Assembly (NCBI RefSeq): GCF_012489685.1 | Contig: NC_080041.1 | Location: 21,081,802 to 21,145,801, forward strand | Direction of reading: 5' to 3' | Origin: Lotus japonicus | Taxonomy: Eukaryota > Streptophyta > Magnoliopsida > Fabales > Fabaceae | Length of the DNA stretch: 64,000 bases | In this document: one piece after another, positions 11,801 to 22,293 of the stretch | How positions within the stretch are numbered: the stretch's first letter is position 1 | Layout: each line of letters opens with the position of its first letter | Position numbers and translations under genes: made by a program | Notes under the pieces: model-generated | The model's input: only the letters and a program-made list of their open reading frames with translations | Databases searched by the model: none | What the model was told of the DNA's origin: nothing

Positions 11801-12565
11801 TTTTTCTAAGCTCCAATAAGTCCGTATCCAAACTGACTCAAAGTCTCAAATCGAAAACTACATCACCTGATGCACCCCAATAACCATTAACCACAACACA
11901 GTTGGGCCACAAGAGGTCACAAACTCACAATAAGCACATCACAACAGCAACTAAAATTGCAATTTAAAAACCTTGCCATATACTATAATCTAAACATTTC
12001 ACCTATGATGAAAAGGAAAGATGCCCAGTTCATAATATAAATTGTAAACATGCATAACTCTCATTATACTAAAATTTATGCACAAATGGTATGCATCAAA
12101 ATTACTGTTAACTAATTGCTGAACTTCTTGAATGTGAAAAAGAGAATAGAAAGAACAGTTAAGTACCAGTTTTTCACAGAGTTGCTTCAAGGGGTTTCGC
12201 ATAAGGGCATGGTCAGGGAAATCCGCGAACTTGTAGAAGGAAACCACGACAAGAGAGTGAGCAGATTCGGGTTCGGGTGTGCCCGAAATGGGGATGGGAT
12301 TGGCGGGTCCAGAATGAGAGAAGCACTTGGAGAGAGTCATGCTTTGAAGAGAGTGAGCGTTGGAGAAGAGAGGGAAGTGAGGGAATGAGGATTTGGGGTT
12401 TCGAGAAGAGAAGGGTAGTTTCGATTCGGAGGAGGGGGCGGCGGCGGAAGAAGACGGTGATGGTGGTGACGGCGACAGCATCCTCGTACTGAGGGACAGT
12501 AATGGCGGTGGAGAAGGTGTAATGCTCCTTCTGAGCATGGAGGCCGCGTTTGGATGTGGTTCCAT
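8883..12565 (-). CDS. TrhO/UPF0176-type rhodanese domain protein, plastid or mitochondrial (476 aa)
   Basis: Five exons in phase 0: 12565-12167, 11573-11313, 11158-11060, 10471-10181 and 9263-8883 (stop at 8883), all with GT-AG borders. The product has a Ser/Pro-rich leader (about 1-80). An N-terminal TrhO domain (about 100-225) includes [11 protein letters not shown] rhodanese domain (about 240-350) carries the loop CTGGIRCEK, with the presumed catalytic Cys near residue 330. A C-terminal zinc-type region has CYGC and CPYC pairs. The bacterial TrhO family hydroxylates wobble uridine in tRNA; plant members (Arabidopsis STR7/STR8 type) are organellar. The length fits the family. The 5' half (exon 3 to promoter) is repeated twice downstream as truncated copies. 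The gene is divergent from the CHS promoter. Confidence 0.93.
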
Positions 12566-12872
12566 TTTTTCTTTTTATTTTCTTTGAGGTGAACAAACAT
12601 GCCTTATTGGGACCCGGGTTTTATGGCCCAAATGAAAAATAAATAACAATCCATTTTAAATGAAATACATAATATTATGATTAATTTTCATTATTCTCAT
12701 TTTTGAAACGTTTCCAAATATGTTCCACCAAGTATGCTTGAAGTTGGTAATTGAATGTGTCTTTGAAGCTGATGTGCTCTTCTTACCAAGAATGTCGTAA
12801 AAGCAAGAATAGGACCAAATGCTTTCGCATTCAAAGCCTTTGTCGGAATTGAGTTTTTGTGTAGAGGATTTT

Positions 12873-13082
12873 TAAAGATTTAGTCATTGAGCAGTCGAAT
12901 GTGCCCTTCTTCAAGAGATCGCACTATCACTCTTCATCTTCGTCTGGACCTAACAATGTGGTTGGATTGTTGTTCTCTCTCAAGTTCTAACCTCAAATGA
13001 TCTTCTATGGTGGTGTCATGAATAAAATCATCTAAACACTCATAAAAAAGAGTATCAAAGTTGGGTAAATTGTTTGAACTCA
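12873..13082 (-). pseudogene. Relic of a PIF/Harbinger transposase N-terminus (unit 1)
   Basis: Minus-strand fragment homologous to the longer open stretch at 25188-25391. It retains DTLFYE..DDFIHDTTIEDHLRLELE. It resembles the start of plant Harbinger transposases, which have an R-EEGH-RL-NDYF motif. In this copy the frame is broken after the acidic segment. The same relic is at 18482-18691 in unit 2. Confidence 0.5.
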
Positions 13083-13199
13083 TTATTTGACGTATAGAAA
13101 CCTAACACGATGAGAAAATATTAGTGTAATTTGATATGACAAAAAATGAGAGAACGAAAGAATATTACACATTGAGACGAAATGAGGTATGTACAAATA

Positions 13200-13385
13200 A
13201 GGGGAATTTTGACAACAGTTCTGTTTACAACGGCTATATTTTACAATGGTTACTTTTGACAACGATTCATTTTACAACTACTATATTTTGCAAACGGCTC
13301 TTTTTTACAATAGTTACTTTTGACGATTCTTTTGACAACGACTATATTTTACAACGAGTCTTTTTTTACAATGGCTACTTTTAGT
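13200..13385. repeat. Degenerate minisatellite upstream of the CHS promoter (unit 1)
   Basis: Irregular repetition of TTTTACAACGGCTATATTTT and TTTTTACAATGGTTACTTTTG-like blocks, about 20 bp per half unit, alternating ACAACG and ACAATG. Copies occur at 18809-18994 and, with extra blocks, at 25512-25717 upstream of the real CHS gene. I see no coding role. Confidence 0.7.
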
Positions 13386-13429
13386 CAATGAAAAAAAAAT
13401 GAGGCAGAGGGGTCTTAAAACATAAAAGT

Positions 13430-13623
13430 CGTTTGGTCATTTTTCATCAAACACCCTAAGCTGATTGACTGCGCAGCCAGCCATTGGCCAAAGAAAGAAA
13501 TGACTTGTTGAATGAAAATGTGACCTTCAGCTACCACACTCGAATCCCCTTTTCCCACCCACCTTCACACACATATAAATACATGTCTCCCCTTACAACT
13601 TTGCAAACCACAACGTTCTCTAA
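13430..13623 (+). promoter_or_regulatory. Orphan CHS promoter, copy 1 (no CHS attached)
   Basis: Close match to the 190 bp upstream of the CHS transcript. It includes the ACACTCGAATCCCCTTTTCC block, the TATAAATA box (13574-13581) and leader bases up to AACGTTCTC. At TAA (13621-13623) homology to CHS stops and the Harbinger end begins. Any transcript would run straight into the antisense side of the transposon. Confidence 0.85.
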
Positions 13624-14004
13624 GAACATCTCCAATGGTTTCAACATTCAACACCCTCAACACTCCACTTTTTCTCTTCCCAACACTCCACATCACCTTC
13701 TCTCTCCAGTTCAACACTTCATTCAACTTTTACCCACTCCAATAGTTTTTCATTCAACACCCTACCCCTTACCCCACCACTTTTTTTTATTTCATATTTT
13801 GATTTAATTTTATATTTTTCTTTTTATGATTTCATAAAATTAAAATTTTTGGTAAAAATTAAATTAAATAAACTATTATCAATTTAATTTAATTTAATGT
13901 TTTTTTTATTTTTTTAAATTAAATTAAATTAACGTAATATTTTTTTAACGTAAATTAAATTAAAACACTTAACAATTTAATATTTTTTTAAAAAAATATA
14001 CACA

Positions 14005-14225
14005 ATAATTTATTTTATTTTATTAACTTCAAATGGAAGAAAAGAAACTAAGCCCACAATAATATATTTTATTTTCTTAACTTAAAATGCAAGACAACAA
14101 ACTAAGCACACAATAATATATTTTATTTGCTTAACTTAAAATGCAAGATAACAAACTAAGCACATAATAATTTATTTAATTTTCTTAACTTAAAATGCAA
14201 GACAACAAACTAAACACACAACACA
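14005..14225. repeat. 54-bp tandem repeat in the Harbinger left arm (copy 1)
   Basis: About 3.5 copies of a 54-bp unit containing CTTAACTTAAAATGCAAG (starts at about 14076, 14130 and 14184) and CACAATAATATATTTTATT. It lies between the terminus and the transposase. The identical array in copy 2 is at 19614-19834. Confidence 0.8.
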
Positions 14226-14258
14226 CAAATAACGTAATTAGTACGATACAAAGCATAT

Positions 14259-15534
14259 TTAATCATGATACATTCCAAACTTTGCCCAGATGTGCTTCAC
14301 TAGATCTGCTTGCAGTTCGTGATGGACATTTGGATCACGCAACTCGGATCTAGCACGCACATGATCCGCAAAAGCGGGTAACACCTCGGTCGAGTATGGT
14401 TGCGGTGTACTAGATCCACTTCCCTTAGCTTGCTCAAAATCGGTCCAGCGTTGAGCATATGAATCTCGTTCATCCTCAACAATCATATTATGTAACATGA
14501 TGCATGACCTCATGATGGTACTCAAATCAGTTATGTCCCACAAGCGAGCTGGTTCACGGATGATTTTAAAACGAGCTTGAAGCACTCCAAATGCACGTTC
14601 GATGTCCTTCCGACATGCCTCCTGATGTTTTGCAAAGCACTTATCGGGTTCACTTTGAGGAAGTCTAATAGATTTGACGAAAGTTGGATAAGAAGGGTAG
14701 ATACCATCAGCTAGATAGTATGCCATATTATAGGGACGTTGATTCACGATGAAATTCACACTTGGAGCGTTTCCCTGTTCCAATTCATCAAACACTGGTG
14801 ACCGGTCTAGAACGTTTATATCGTTCAACGTTCCCGGACATCCAAAAAAGGCATGCCAGATCCAAAGATCAGGAGATGCAACTGCTTCAAGAATAACCGT
14901 GGTGGTTCCCTTATCCCCTCTAGCAAATTGACCTTCCCATGCTTTAAGACAATTAGTGCATGCAGTCAATACACCCGATCATGCCTGGGAACCCCCGCAT
15001 TTCACTAACCTGTAGTATTCTTTGCAGGTCCTCTTGGGTTGGTGCTCTCAGGTACTCTTTCTCATACAATCGTATGATTCCTTTACAGAATCTACGTAAA
15101 CACTCCAATGTTGTAGTCTCTCCTATTTTGATGTACTCATCGACTGCATCTGCTGTCACACCATATGCTAACATTCGCATTGCTGTGGTGCATTTTGCTA
15201 AGGGCGATATACCTTCTTTCTTCGCTGCATCAACTCACTGGGTGAAGTAGTTATCACTACTTGAAAGGTCCGCAACGATTCGAAGAAAAACATGTTTTTG
15301 CATCCGGTACCGGCGACGGAATATTCCATCGTCGTATGTAGGCTCATTGACAAAGTAGTCGTCAATTAGCCTTTGGTTTGCCCCTGCATGATCTCTACTG
15401 AGATGGTTTCTACCACGAGGTGCACTATCCTCCAATATTAGATTTCGACGCTCCGTAAATCGGTTGAGTATATAAGTGTCTTCTCTCTCACTTTTTTCAA
15501 GGTATGCTTCGAGATCAAACTCTGGTGGATCCAT
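14259..15534 (-). pseudogene. PIF/Harbinger DDE transposase, inactivated (copy 1)
   Basis: Three minus-strand stretches align end to end with one HARBI1-like transposase: 15534-15235, 15234-14953 and 14969-14259. The DDE signature is recognisable: D in IDCMH, D in NDINVLDRS and E in ERAFGVLQARFK. Two lesions are visible. One is an in-frame TGA after NYFTQ at about 15235, where related proteins continue. The other is a short deletion after IDCMH at about 14955 that shifts the frame and removes the usual W-containing bases. Copy 2 has the same lesions, so they predate the duplication. Confidence 0.88.
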
Positions 15535-15723
15535 TTTTTGTGAAATTTGAAATAAATGGGAAGAGATACATTGAATGGTGGATCTATGAGTCCATATATA
15601 TAGATAAATTGAATGGTGGACACTAACGGATTTGAAATAATATGAACTATAGTTAATTATCGGATAAGAACTAGATTCGAATTGAGTGATACATATTCAA
15701 ACTCGGTAACCCATACATTAAAG

Positions 15724-15890
15724 CCACTGACAACACTGACAAATTATAAAAGTAAACAGTACAGACTTGACAAAACACTGACAAATTATTAAAGCAAACA
15801 CTACAGACTTGACAACACTGACAAATTATTAAAGCAAACACTACAGACTTGACACCACTTGAAAATTAATAAAGCAAACACTACATACAA
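15724..15890. repeat. 40-bp tandem repeat between transposase and ORF1 (copy 1)
   Basis: About four copies of a 40-bp unit containing CACTGACAAATTATTAAAG and ACTACAGACTTGACA, degenerate at both ends. It sits immediately after the ORF1 stop codon. The equivalent in copy 2 is at 21333-21499. Confidence 0.8.
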
Positions 15891-18175
15891 TTAATTTTCA
15901 AAGAGCTCTTGGGACAACCGCTTCAACAGCTCTTTCTTGTGGTCACTGAGATGCTCCTCTTCACTTAACTTTAGAAATAATTCCATTTTCTTAACTTCAG
16001 TCTCCTCTTTCCTCAATTTATTAGCCTCTTGTTGCATCGATGCTATCTGCTTCAATTGTTCAACCTCTATCTCCTTGACTTGTTTGTATTCAGCCCAATC
16101 TTTCTCCATCGCCACCAAGGCAGCTGTTGTGCTCTTCTTTTTACCCTTTTTTTTAGTTGTCTCCCTACCCATTGGACGAGGAATCGATCCTATAGAGTTT
16201 GAGCCACATGCATCACTCTCGCGAGATCTCTTAGATCCACTACTTCTTGAGCCAACATTTCCTCCTGCTTGACTACAGTAACGTGGTTGATCACGGAGAG
16301 CCTGCCATTCTGCCATCAAATTAAATTGACCCTTCTTCCCATTTGCGTATAATTCTTGCGCTTGGGTCAAAATATCATTCTCCGACCAACCGCTTCGTTG
16401 CATACGCTTAGCGCCATCATAAGCGTCAATCCATTTATTTATTTGCTTGCTCATATAATTATAACGGTTTCGGCATGCATTTCCATCCCGCGGAGGATCG
16501 AATGAGCAATGCTGATTACAATACTCAGCAATTTGACCCCAAAATGTTTCTCCTTTTTGGTTTCTCCCGACAACACTGTTTGTTCCATATTTAAGCCACC
16601 CACTAATTAACATCCTATTTTGATCAATGTTCCATGCTGGTAAGTGACTTCTCCTGCTCGTAGGAGTTGAATCCTCTTCATCTCGATCGCTAATCAAATC
16701 ATTCCAATCTTTTGGGCTGACATAGTTTCCAACCTTTTCAATAGGGGATACGGCAGGCATCCCAAGTGTGACAATCTGCCATGTCAACAAGTAATGAAGC
16801 AAAAACATAAGAAAAATGGCAAGTGCTAGGAAAACACCTCAAAAGTTCAACCAAGTTAAGTTATTTGTATTCAATATCCACAAAGTTAATATAATGAAGC
16901 AGTTAATTCTTTTGGCAATGTGAACTCTACCTCTTTCTTCAACTTGACCCTCACATGATCCCATCGGAAGGGTGCATCTTCCCCCGCAGCAAGAGGAGAA
17001 CTGGCACTATGTCCATGTTGACCACTATGGATGGCTTCCTCCTCAGGACTGACCGGCAATTCAAGACGTCTTAGCCCCTTCAAACGATCATCACTTTGCA
17101 CAAATGCAAGAACTTCCTCCACCGCCTCCCGCGTGCCATATATGCTGCCATTGATCCCTTCAGGAGCAAGAATAATACCACCTGAAACACGCTGAGCAGC
17201 ATCTGATTGGTGAGACACACGAAATAACACAGTATAAAGCCACAAGCAGCTCAAATTAGTCCTCAATGTATTTTTCTATGACAGGGCACCATGGCATCAT
17301 GCAATTTACATAGCAGACTCATCTAGTGGGAAAGGACTTGATAATTATTATTGTACTTTATAAATCAAACAACCCATTCGGATGCAAACAAAAGAGCACT
17401 TATTGAAGCTTATCTAGTGCTTTTTCTAAGCTCCAATAAGTCCGTATCCAAACTGACTCAAAGTCTCAAATCGAAAACTACATCACCTGATGCACCCCAA
17501 TAACCATTAACCACAACACAGTTGGGCCACAAGAGGTCACAAACTCACAATAAGCACATCACAACAGCAACTAAAATTGCAATTTAAAAACCTTGCCATA
17601 TACTATAATCTAAACATTTCACCTATGATGAAAAGGAAAGATGCCCAGTTCATAATATAAATTGTAAACCCCCATAACTCTCATTATACTAAAATTTATG
17701 CATCAAAATTACTGTTAACTGTAACTGTTGAACTTCTTGAATGTGAAAAAATAGAATATAAAGAACAGTTAAGTACCAGTTTTTCACAGAGTTGCTTCAA
17801 GGGGTTTCGCATAAGGGCATGGTCAGGGAAATCTGCGAACTTGTAGAAGGAAACCACGACAAGAGAGTTAGCAGATTCGGGTTCGGGTGTGACCGAAATG
17901 GGGATGGGGTTGGCGGGTCCAGAATGAGAGAAGCACTTGGAGAGAGTCATGCTTTGAAGAGAGTGAGTGTTGGAGAAGAGAGGGAGGTGAGGGAATGAGG
18001 ATTTGGGGTTTCGAGAAGAGAAGGGTAGTTTCGATTCGGAGGAGGGGGCGGCGGCGGAAGAAGACGGTGATGGTGGTGACGGCGACAGCATCCTCGTACT
18101 GAGGGACAGTAATGGCGGTGGAGAAGGTGTAATGCTCCTTCTGAGCATGGAGGCCGCGTTTGGATGTGGTTCCAT
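15891..18175 (-). CDS. Chimeric gene: TrhO N-terminal half fused to Harbinger ORF1 (514 aa)
   Basis: Three exons: 18175-17777, 17191-16931 and 16775-15891. All splice sites match those of the complete rhodanese gene and all exons are in phase 0. Residues 1-250 are the leader, the TrhO N-terminal domain and the first 30 residues of rhodanese exon 3. The sequence passes from rhodanese to transposon inside one codon (LISD then RDEEDS) at 16684/16685. Residues about 255-345 form the SANT/trihelix-like domain of Harbinger ORF1 (W in LPAWN, W in ISGWL, W in ETFWGQ). The C-terminus is Lys/Glu-rich coiled coil. The rhodanese loop and catalytic Cys are absent. The promoter region is nearly identical to that of the parent gene. 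No stop or frameshift is seen. Whether it is expressed is unknown. Confidence 0.75.
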
Positions 18176-19038
18176 TTTTTCTTTTTATTTTCTTTGAGGT
18201 GAACAACATGCCTTATTGGGACCCGGGTTTTATGGCCCAAATGAAAAATAAATAACAATCCATTTTAAATGAAATACATAATATTATGATTAATTTTCAT
18301 TATTCTCATTTTTGAAACGTTTCCAAATATGTTCCACCAAGTATGCTTGAAGTTGGTAATTGGATGTGTCTTTGAAGCTGATGTGCTCTTCTTACCAAGA
18401 ATGTCGTAAAAGCAAGAATAGGACCAAATGCTTTCGCATTCAAAGCCTTTGTCGGAATTGAGTTTTTGTGTAGAGGATTTTTAAAGATTTAGTCATTGAG
18501 CAGTCGAATGTGCCCTTCTTCAAGAGATCGCACTATCACTCTTCATCTTCGTCTGGACCTAACAATGTGGTTGGATTGTTGTTCTCTCTCAAGTTCTAAC
18601 CTCAAATGATCTTCTATGGTGGTGTCATGAATAAAATCATCTAAACACTCATAAAAAAGAGTATCAAAGTTGGGTAAATTGTTTGAACTCATTATTTGAC
18701 GTATAGAAACCTAACACGATGAGAAAATATTAGTGTAATTTGATATGACAAAAAATGAGAGAACGAAAGAATATTACACATTGAGACGAAATGAGGTATG
18801 TACAAATAAGGGGAATTTTGACAAAAGTTCTGTTTACAACGGCTATATTTTACAATGGTTACTTTTGACAACGATTCATTTTACAACTACTATATTTTGC
18901 AAACGGCTCTTTTTTACAATAGTTACTTTTGACGATTCTTTTGACAACGACTATATTTTACAACGAGTCTTTTTTTACAATGGCTACTTTTAGTCAATGA
19001 AAAAAAAATGAGGCAGAGGGGTCTTAAAACATAAAAGT

Positions 19039-19232
19039 CGTTTGGTCATTTTTCATCAAACACCCTAAGCTGATTGACTGCGCAGCCAGCCATTGGCCAA
19101 AGAAAGAAATGACTTGTTGAATGAAAATGTGACCTTCAGCTACCACACTCGAATCCCCTTTTCCCACCCACCTTCACACACATATAAATACATGTCTCCC
19201 CTTACAACTTTGCAAACCACAACGTTCTCTAA
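19039..19232 (+). promoter_or_regulatory. Orphan CHS promoter, copy 2
   Basis: Same sequence as 13430-13623, shifted by 5609 bp: TATAAATA at 19183-19190 and TAA target at 19230-19232 followed by the Harbinger terminus. No CHS coding sequence follows. Confidence 0.85.
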
Positions 19233-22200
19233 GAACATCTCCAATGGTTTCAACATTCAACACCCTCAACACTCCACTTTTTCTCTTCCCAACACTCCAC
19301 ATCACCTTCTCTCTCCAGTTCAACACTTCATTCAACTTTTACCCACTCCAATAGTTTTTCATTCAACACCCTACCCCTTACCCCACCACTTTTTTTTATT
19401 TCATATTTTGATTTAATTTTATATTTTTCTTTTTATGATTTCATAAAATTAAAATTTTTGGTAAAAATTAAATTAAATAAACTATTATCAATTTAATTTA
19501 ATTTAATGTTTTTTTTATTTTTTTAAATTAAATTAAATTAACGTAATATTTTTTTAACGTAAATTAAATTAAAACACTTAACAATTTAATATTTTTTTAA
19601 AAAAATATACACAATAATTTATTTTATTTTATTAACTTCAAATGGAAGAAAAGAAACTAAGCCCACAATAATATATTTTATTTTCTTAACTTAAAATGCA
19701 AGACAACAAACTAAGCACACAATAATATATTTTATTTGCTTAACTTAAAATGCAAGATAACAAACTAAGCACATAATAATTTATTTAATTTTCTTAACTT
19801 AAAATGCAAGACAACAAACTAAACACACAACACACAAATAACGTAATTAGTACGATACAAAGCATATTTAATCATGATACATTCCAAACTTTGCCCAGAT
19901 GTGCTTCACTAGATCTGCTTGCAGTTCGTGATGGACATTTGGATCACGCAACTCGGATCTAGCACGCACATGATCCGCAAAAGCGGGTAACACCTCGGTC
20001 GAGTATGGTTGCGGTGTACTAGATCCACTTCCCTTAGCTTGCTCAAAATCGGTCCAGCGTTGAGCATATGAATCTCGTTCATCCTCAACAATCATATTAT
20101 GTAACATGATGCATGACCTCATGATGGTACTCAAATCAGTTATGTCCCACAAGCGAGCTGGTTCACGGATGATTTTAAAACGAGCTTGAAGCACTCCAAA
20201 TGCACGTTCGATGTCCTTCCGACATGCCTCCTGATGTTTTGCAAAGCACTTATCGGGTTCACTTTGAGGAAGTCTAATAGATTTGACGAAAGTTGGATAA
20301 GAAGGGTAGATACCATCAGCTAGATAGTATGCCATATTATAGGGACGTTGATTCACGATGAAATTCACACTTGGAGCGTTTCCCTGTTCCAATTCATCAA
20401 ACACTGGTGACCGGTCTAGAACGTTTATATCGTTCAACGTTCCCGGACATCCAAAAAAGGCATGCCAGATCCAAAGATCAGGAGATGCAACTGCTTCAAG
20501 AATAACCGTGGTGGTTCCCTTATCCCCTCTAGCAAATTGACCTTCCCATGCTTTAAGACAATTAGTGCATGCAGTCAATACACCCGATCATGCCTGGGAA
20601 CCCCCGCATTTCACTAACCTGTAGTATTCTTTGCAGGTCCTCTTGGGTTGGTGCTCTCAGGTACTCTTTCTCATACAATCGTATGATTCCTTTACAGAAT
20701 CTACGTAAACACTCCAATGTTGTAGTCTCTCCTATTTTGATGTACTCATCGACTGCATCTGCTGTCACACCATATGCTAACATTCGCATTGCTGTGGTGC
20801 ATTTTGCTAAGGGCGATATACCTTCTTTCTTCGCTGCATCAACTCACTGGGTGAAGTAGTTATCACTACTTGAAAGGTCCGCAACGATTCGAAGAAAAAC
20901 ATGTTTTTGCATCCGGTACCGGCGACGGAATATTCCATCGTCGTATGTAGGCTCATTGACAAAGTAGTCGTCAATTAGCCTTTGGTTTGCCCCTGCATGA
21001 TCTCTACTGAGATGGTTTCTACCACGAGGTGCACTATCCTCCAATATTAGATTTCGACGCTCCGTAAATCGGTTGAGTATATAAGTGTCTTCTCTCTCAC
21101 TTTTTTCAAGGTATGCTTCGAGATCAAACTCTGGTGGATCCATTTTTTGTGAAATTTGAAATAGATGGGAAGAGATACATTGAATGGTGGATCTATGAGT
21201 CCATATATATAGATAAATTGAATGGTGGACACTAACGGATTTGAAATAATATGAACTATAGTTAATTATCGGATAAGAACTAGATTCGAATTGAGTGATA
21301 CATATTCAAACTCGGTAACCCATACATTAAAGCCACTGACAACACTGACAAATTATAAAAGTAAACAGTACAGACTTGACAAAACACTGACAAATTATTA
21401 AAGCAAACACTACAGACTTGACAACACTGACAAATTATTAAAGCAAACACTACAGACTTGACACCACTTGAAAATTAATAAAGCAAACACTACATACAAT
21501 TAATTTTCAAAGAGCTCTTGGGACAACCGCTTCAACAGCTCTTTCTTGTGGTCACTGAGATGCTCCTCTTCACTTAACTTTAGAAATAATTCCATTTTCT
21601 TAACTTCAGTCTCCTCTTTCCTCAATTTATTAGCCTCTTGTTGCATCGATGCTATCTGCTTCAATTGTTCAACCTCTATCTCCTTGACTTGTTTGTATTC
21701 AGCCCAATCTTTATCCATCGCCACCAAGGCAGCTGTTGTGCTCTTCTTTTTACCCTTTTTTTTAGTTGTCTCCCTACCCATTGGACGAGGAATCGATCCT
21801 ATAGAGTTTGAGCCACATGCATCACTCTCGCGAGATCTCTTAGATCCACTACTTCCTGAGCCAACATTTCCTCCTGCTTGACTACAGTAACGTGGTTGAT
21901 CACGGAGAGCCTGCCATTCTGCCATCAAATTAAATTGACCCTTCTTCCCATTTGCGTATAATTCTTGCGCTTGGGTCAAAATATCATTCTCCGACCAACC
22001 GCTTCTTTGCATACGCTTAGCGCCATCATAAGCGTCAATCCATTTATTTATTTGCTTGCTCATATAATTATAACGGTTTCGGCATGCATTTCCATCCCGC
22101 GGAGGATCGAATGAGCAATGCTGATTACAATACTCAGCAATTTGACCCCAAAATGTTTCTCCTTTTTGGTTTCTCCCGACAACACTGTTTGTTCCATATT

Positions 22201-22293
22201 TAAGCCACCCACTAATTAACACCCTATTTTGATCAATGTTCCATGCTGGTAAGTGACTTCTCCTGCTCGTAGGAGTTGAATCCTCTTCATCTC
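19233..22293 (-). mobile_element. PIF/Harbinger element, copy 2, right end lost
   Basis: Nearly identical to copy 1, including the same left terminus, tandem repeats, transposase lesions and truncated ORF1 joined to rhodanese exon 3. The few differences include three ORF1 codons (Met to Val, Arg to Gly, Glu to Asp) and single bases in spacers. This fits a recent segmental duplication rather than a second transposition. Confidence 0.9.
19868..21143 (-). pseudogene. PIF/Harbinger DDE transposase, inactivated (copy 2)
   Basis: Same three stretches as copy 1 at +5609 (21143-20844, 20843-20562 and 20578-19868). The in-frame stop and the frameshifting deletion are the same. The predicted residues are identical to copy 1 across all stretches I compared. 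Confidence 0.88.

Larger units (their letters stand above)
11068..16684. repeat. Tandem array unit 1 (rhodanese 5' half, CHS promoter, Harbinger)
   Basis: The unit starts inside rhodanese exon 3 at GATCGCTAATC and ends where truncated Harbinger ORF1 abuts the next copy of the same exon-3 sequence. Its part from exon 1 rightward (about 12422-16684) is nearly identical to unit 2, with only a handful of single-base differences seen. Its rhodanese intron and exon 2-3 part differs more, for example at 12060-12160. Confidence 0.9.
13624..16684 (-). mobile_element. PIF/Harbinger element, copy 1, right end lost
   Basis: The left terminus GAACATCTCCAATGG is typical of plant PIF/Harbinger/Tourist ends and directly follows a TAA trinucleotide, the usual 3-bp target. 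The empty site is visible in the real CHS leader at 25954-25956. The element carries a disrupted DDE transposase (14259-15534) and a Myb/SANT-like ORF1 (15891-16684), both minus strand. The right inverted repeat and the start of ORF1 are missing because a duplication breakpoint replaced them with rhodanese exon 3, so the copy should be immobile. Confidence 0.88.
16685..22293. repeat. Tandem array unit 2 (5609 bp)
   Basis: Same order as unit 1. Its left part (16685 to about 17987) carries the variants of unit 3, for example CCCCCATAACTC near 17668 and GGGAGGTGAGG near 17985. Its right part (from about 18032) carries the variants of unit 1, for example TTTCGATTCGG. This makes it a mosaic of the outer copies. 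Differences from unit 1 in the right part are few. Confidence 0.92.

Noticed and set aside
12116..12587. Several plus-strand open stretches over rhodanese exon 1
   Set aside because: Antisense to the Ser/Pro-rich leader exon; their repetition in units 2 and 3 only reflects the duplication.
15891..16808. Stand-alone Harbinger ORF1 starting at 16808
   Set aside because: The first 11 codons are rhodanese intron and the next 30 are rhodanese exon 3. The true ORF1 start was lost at the breakpoint, so the spliced chimera is the better model.
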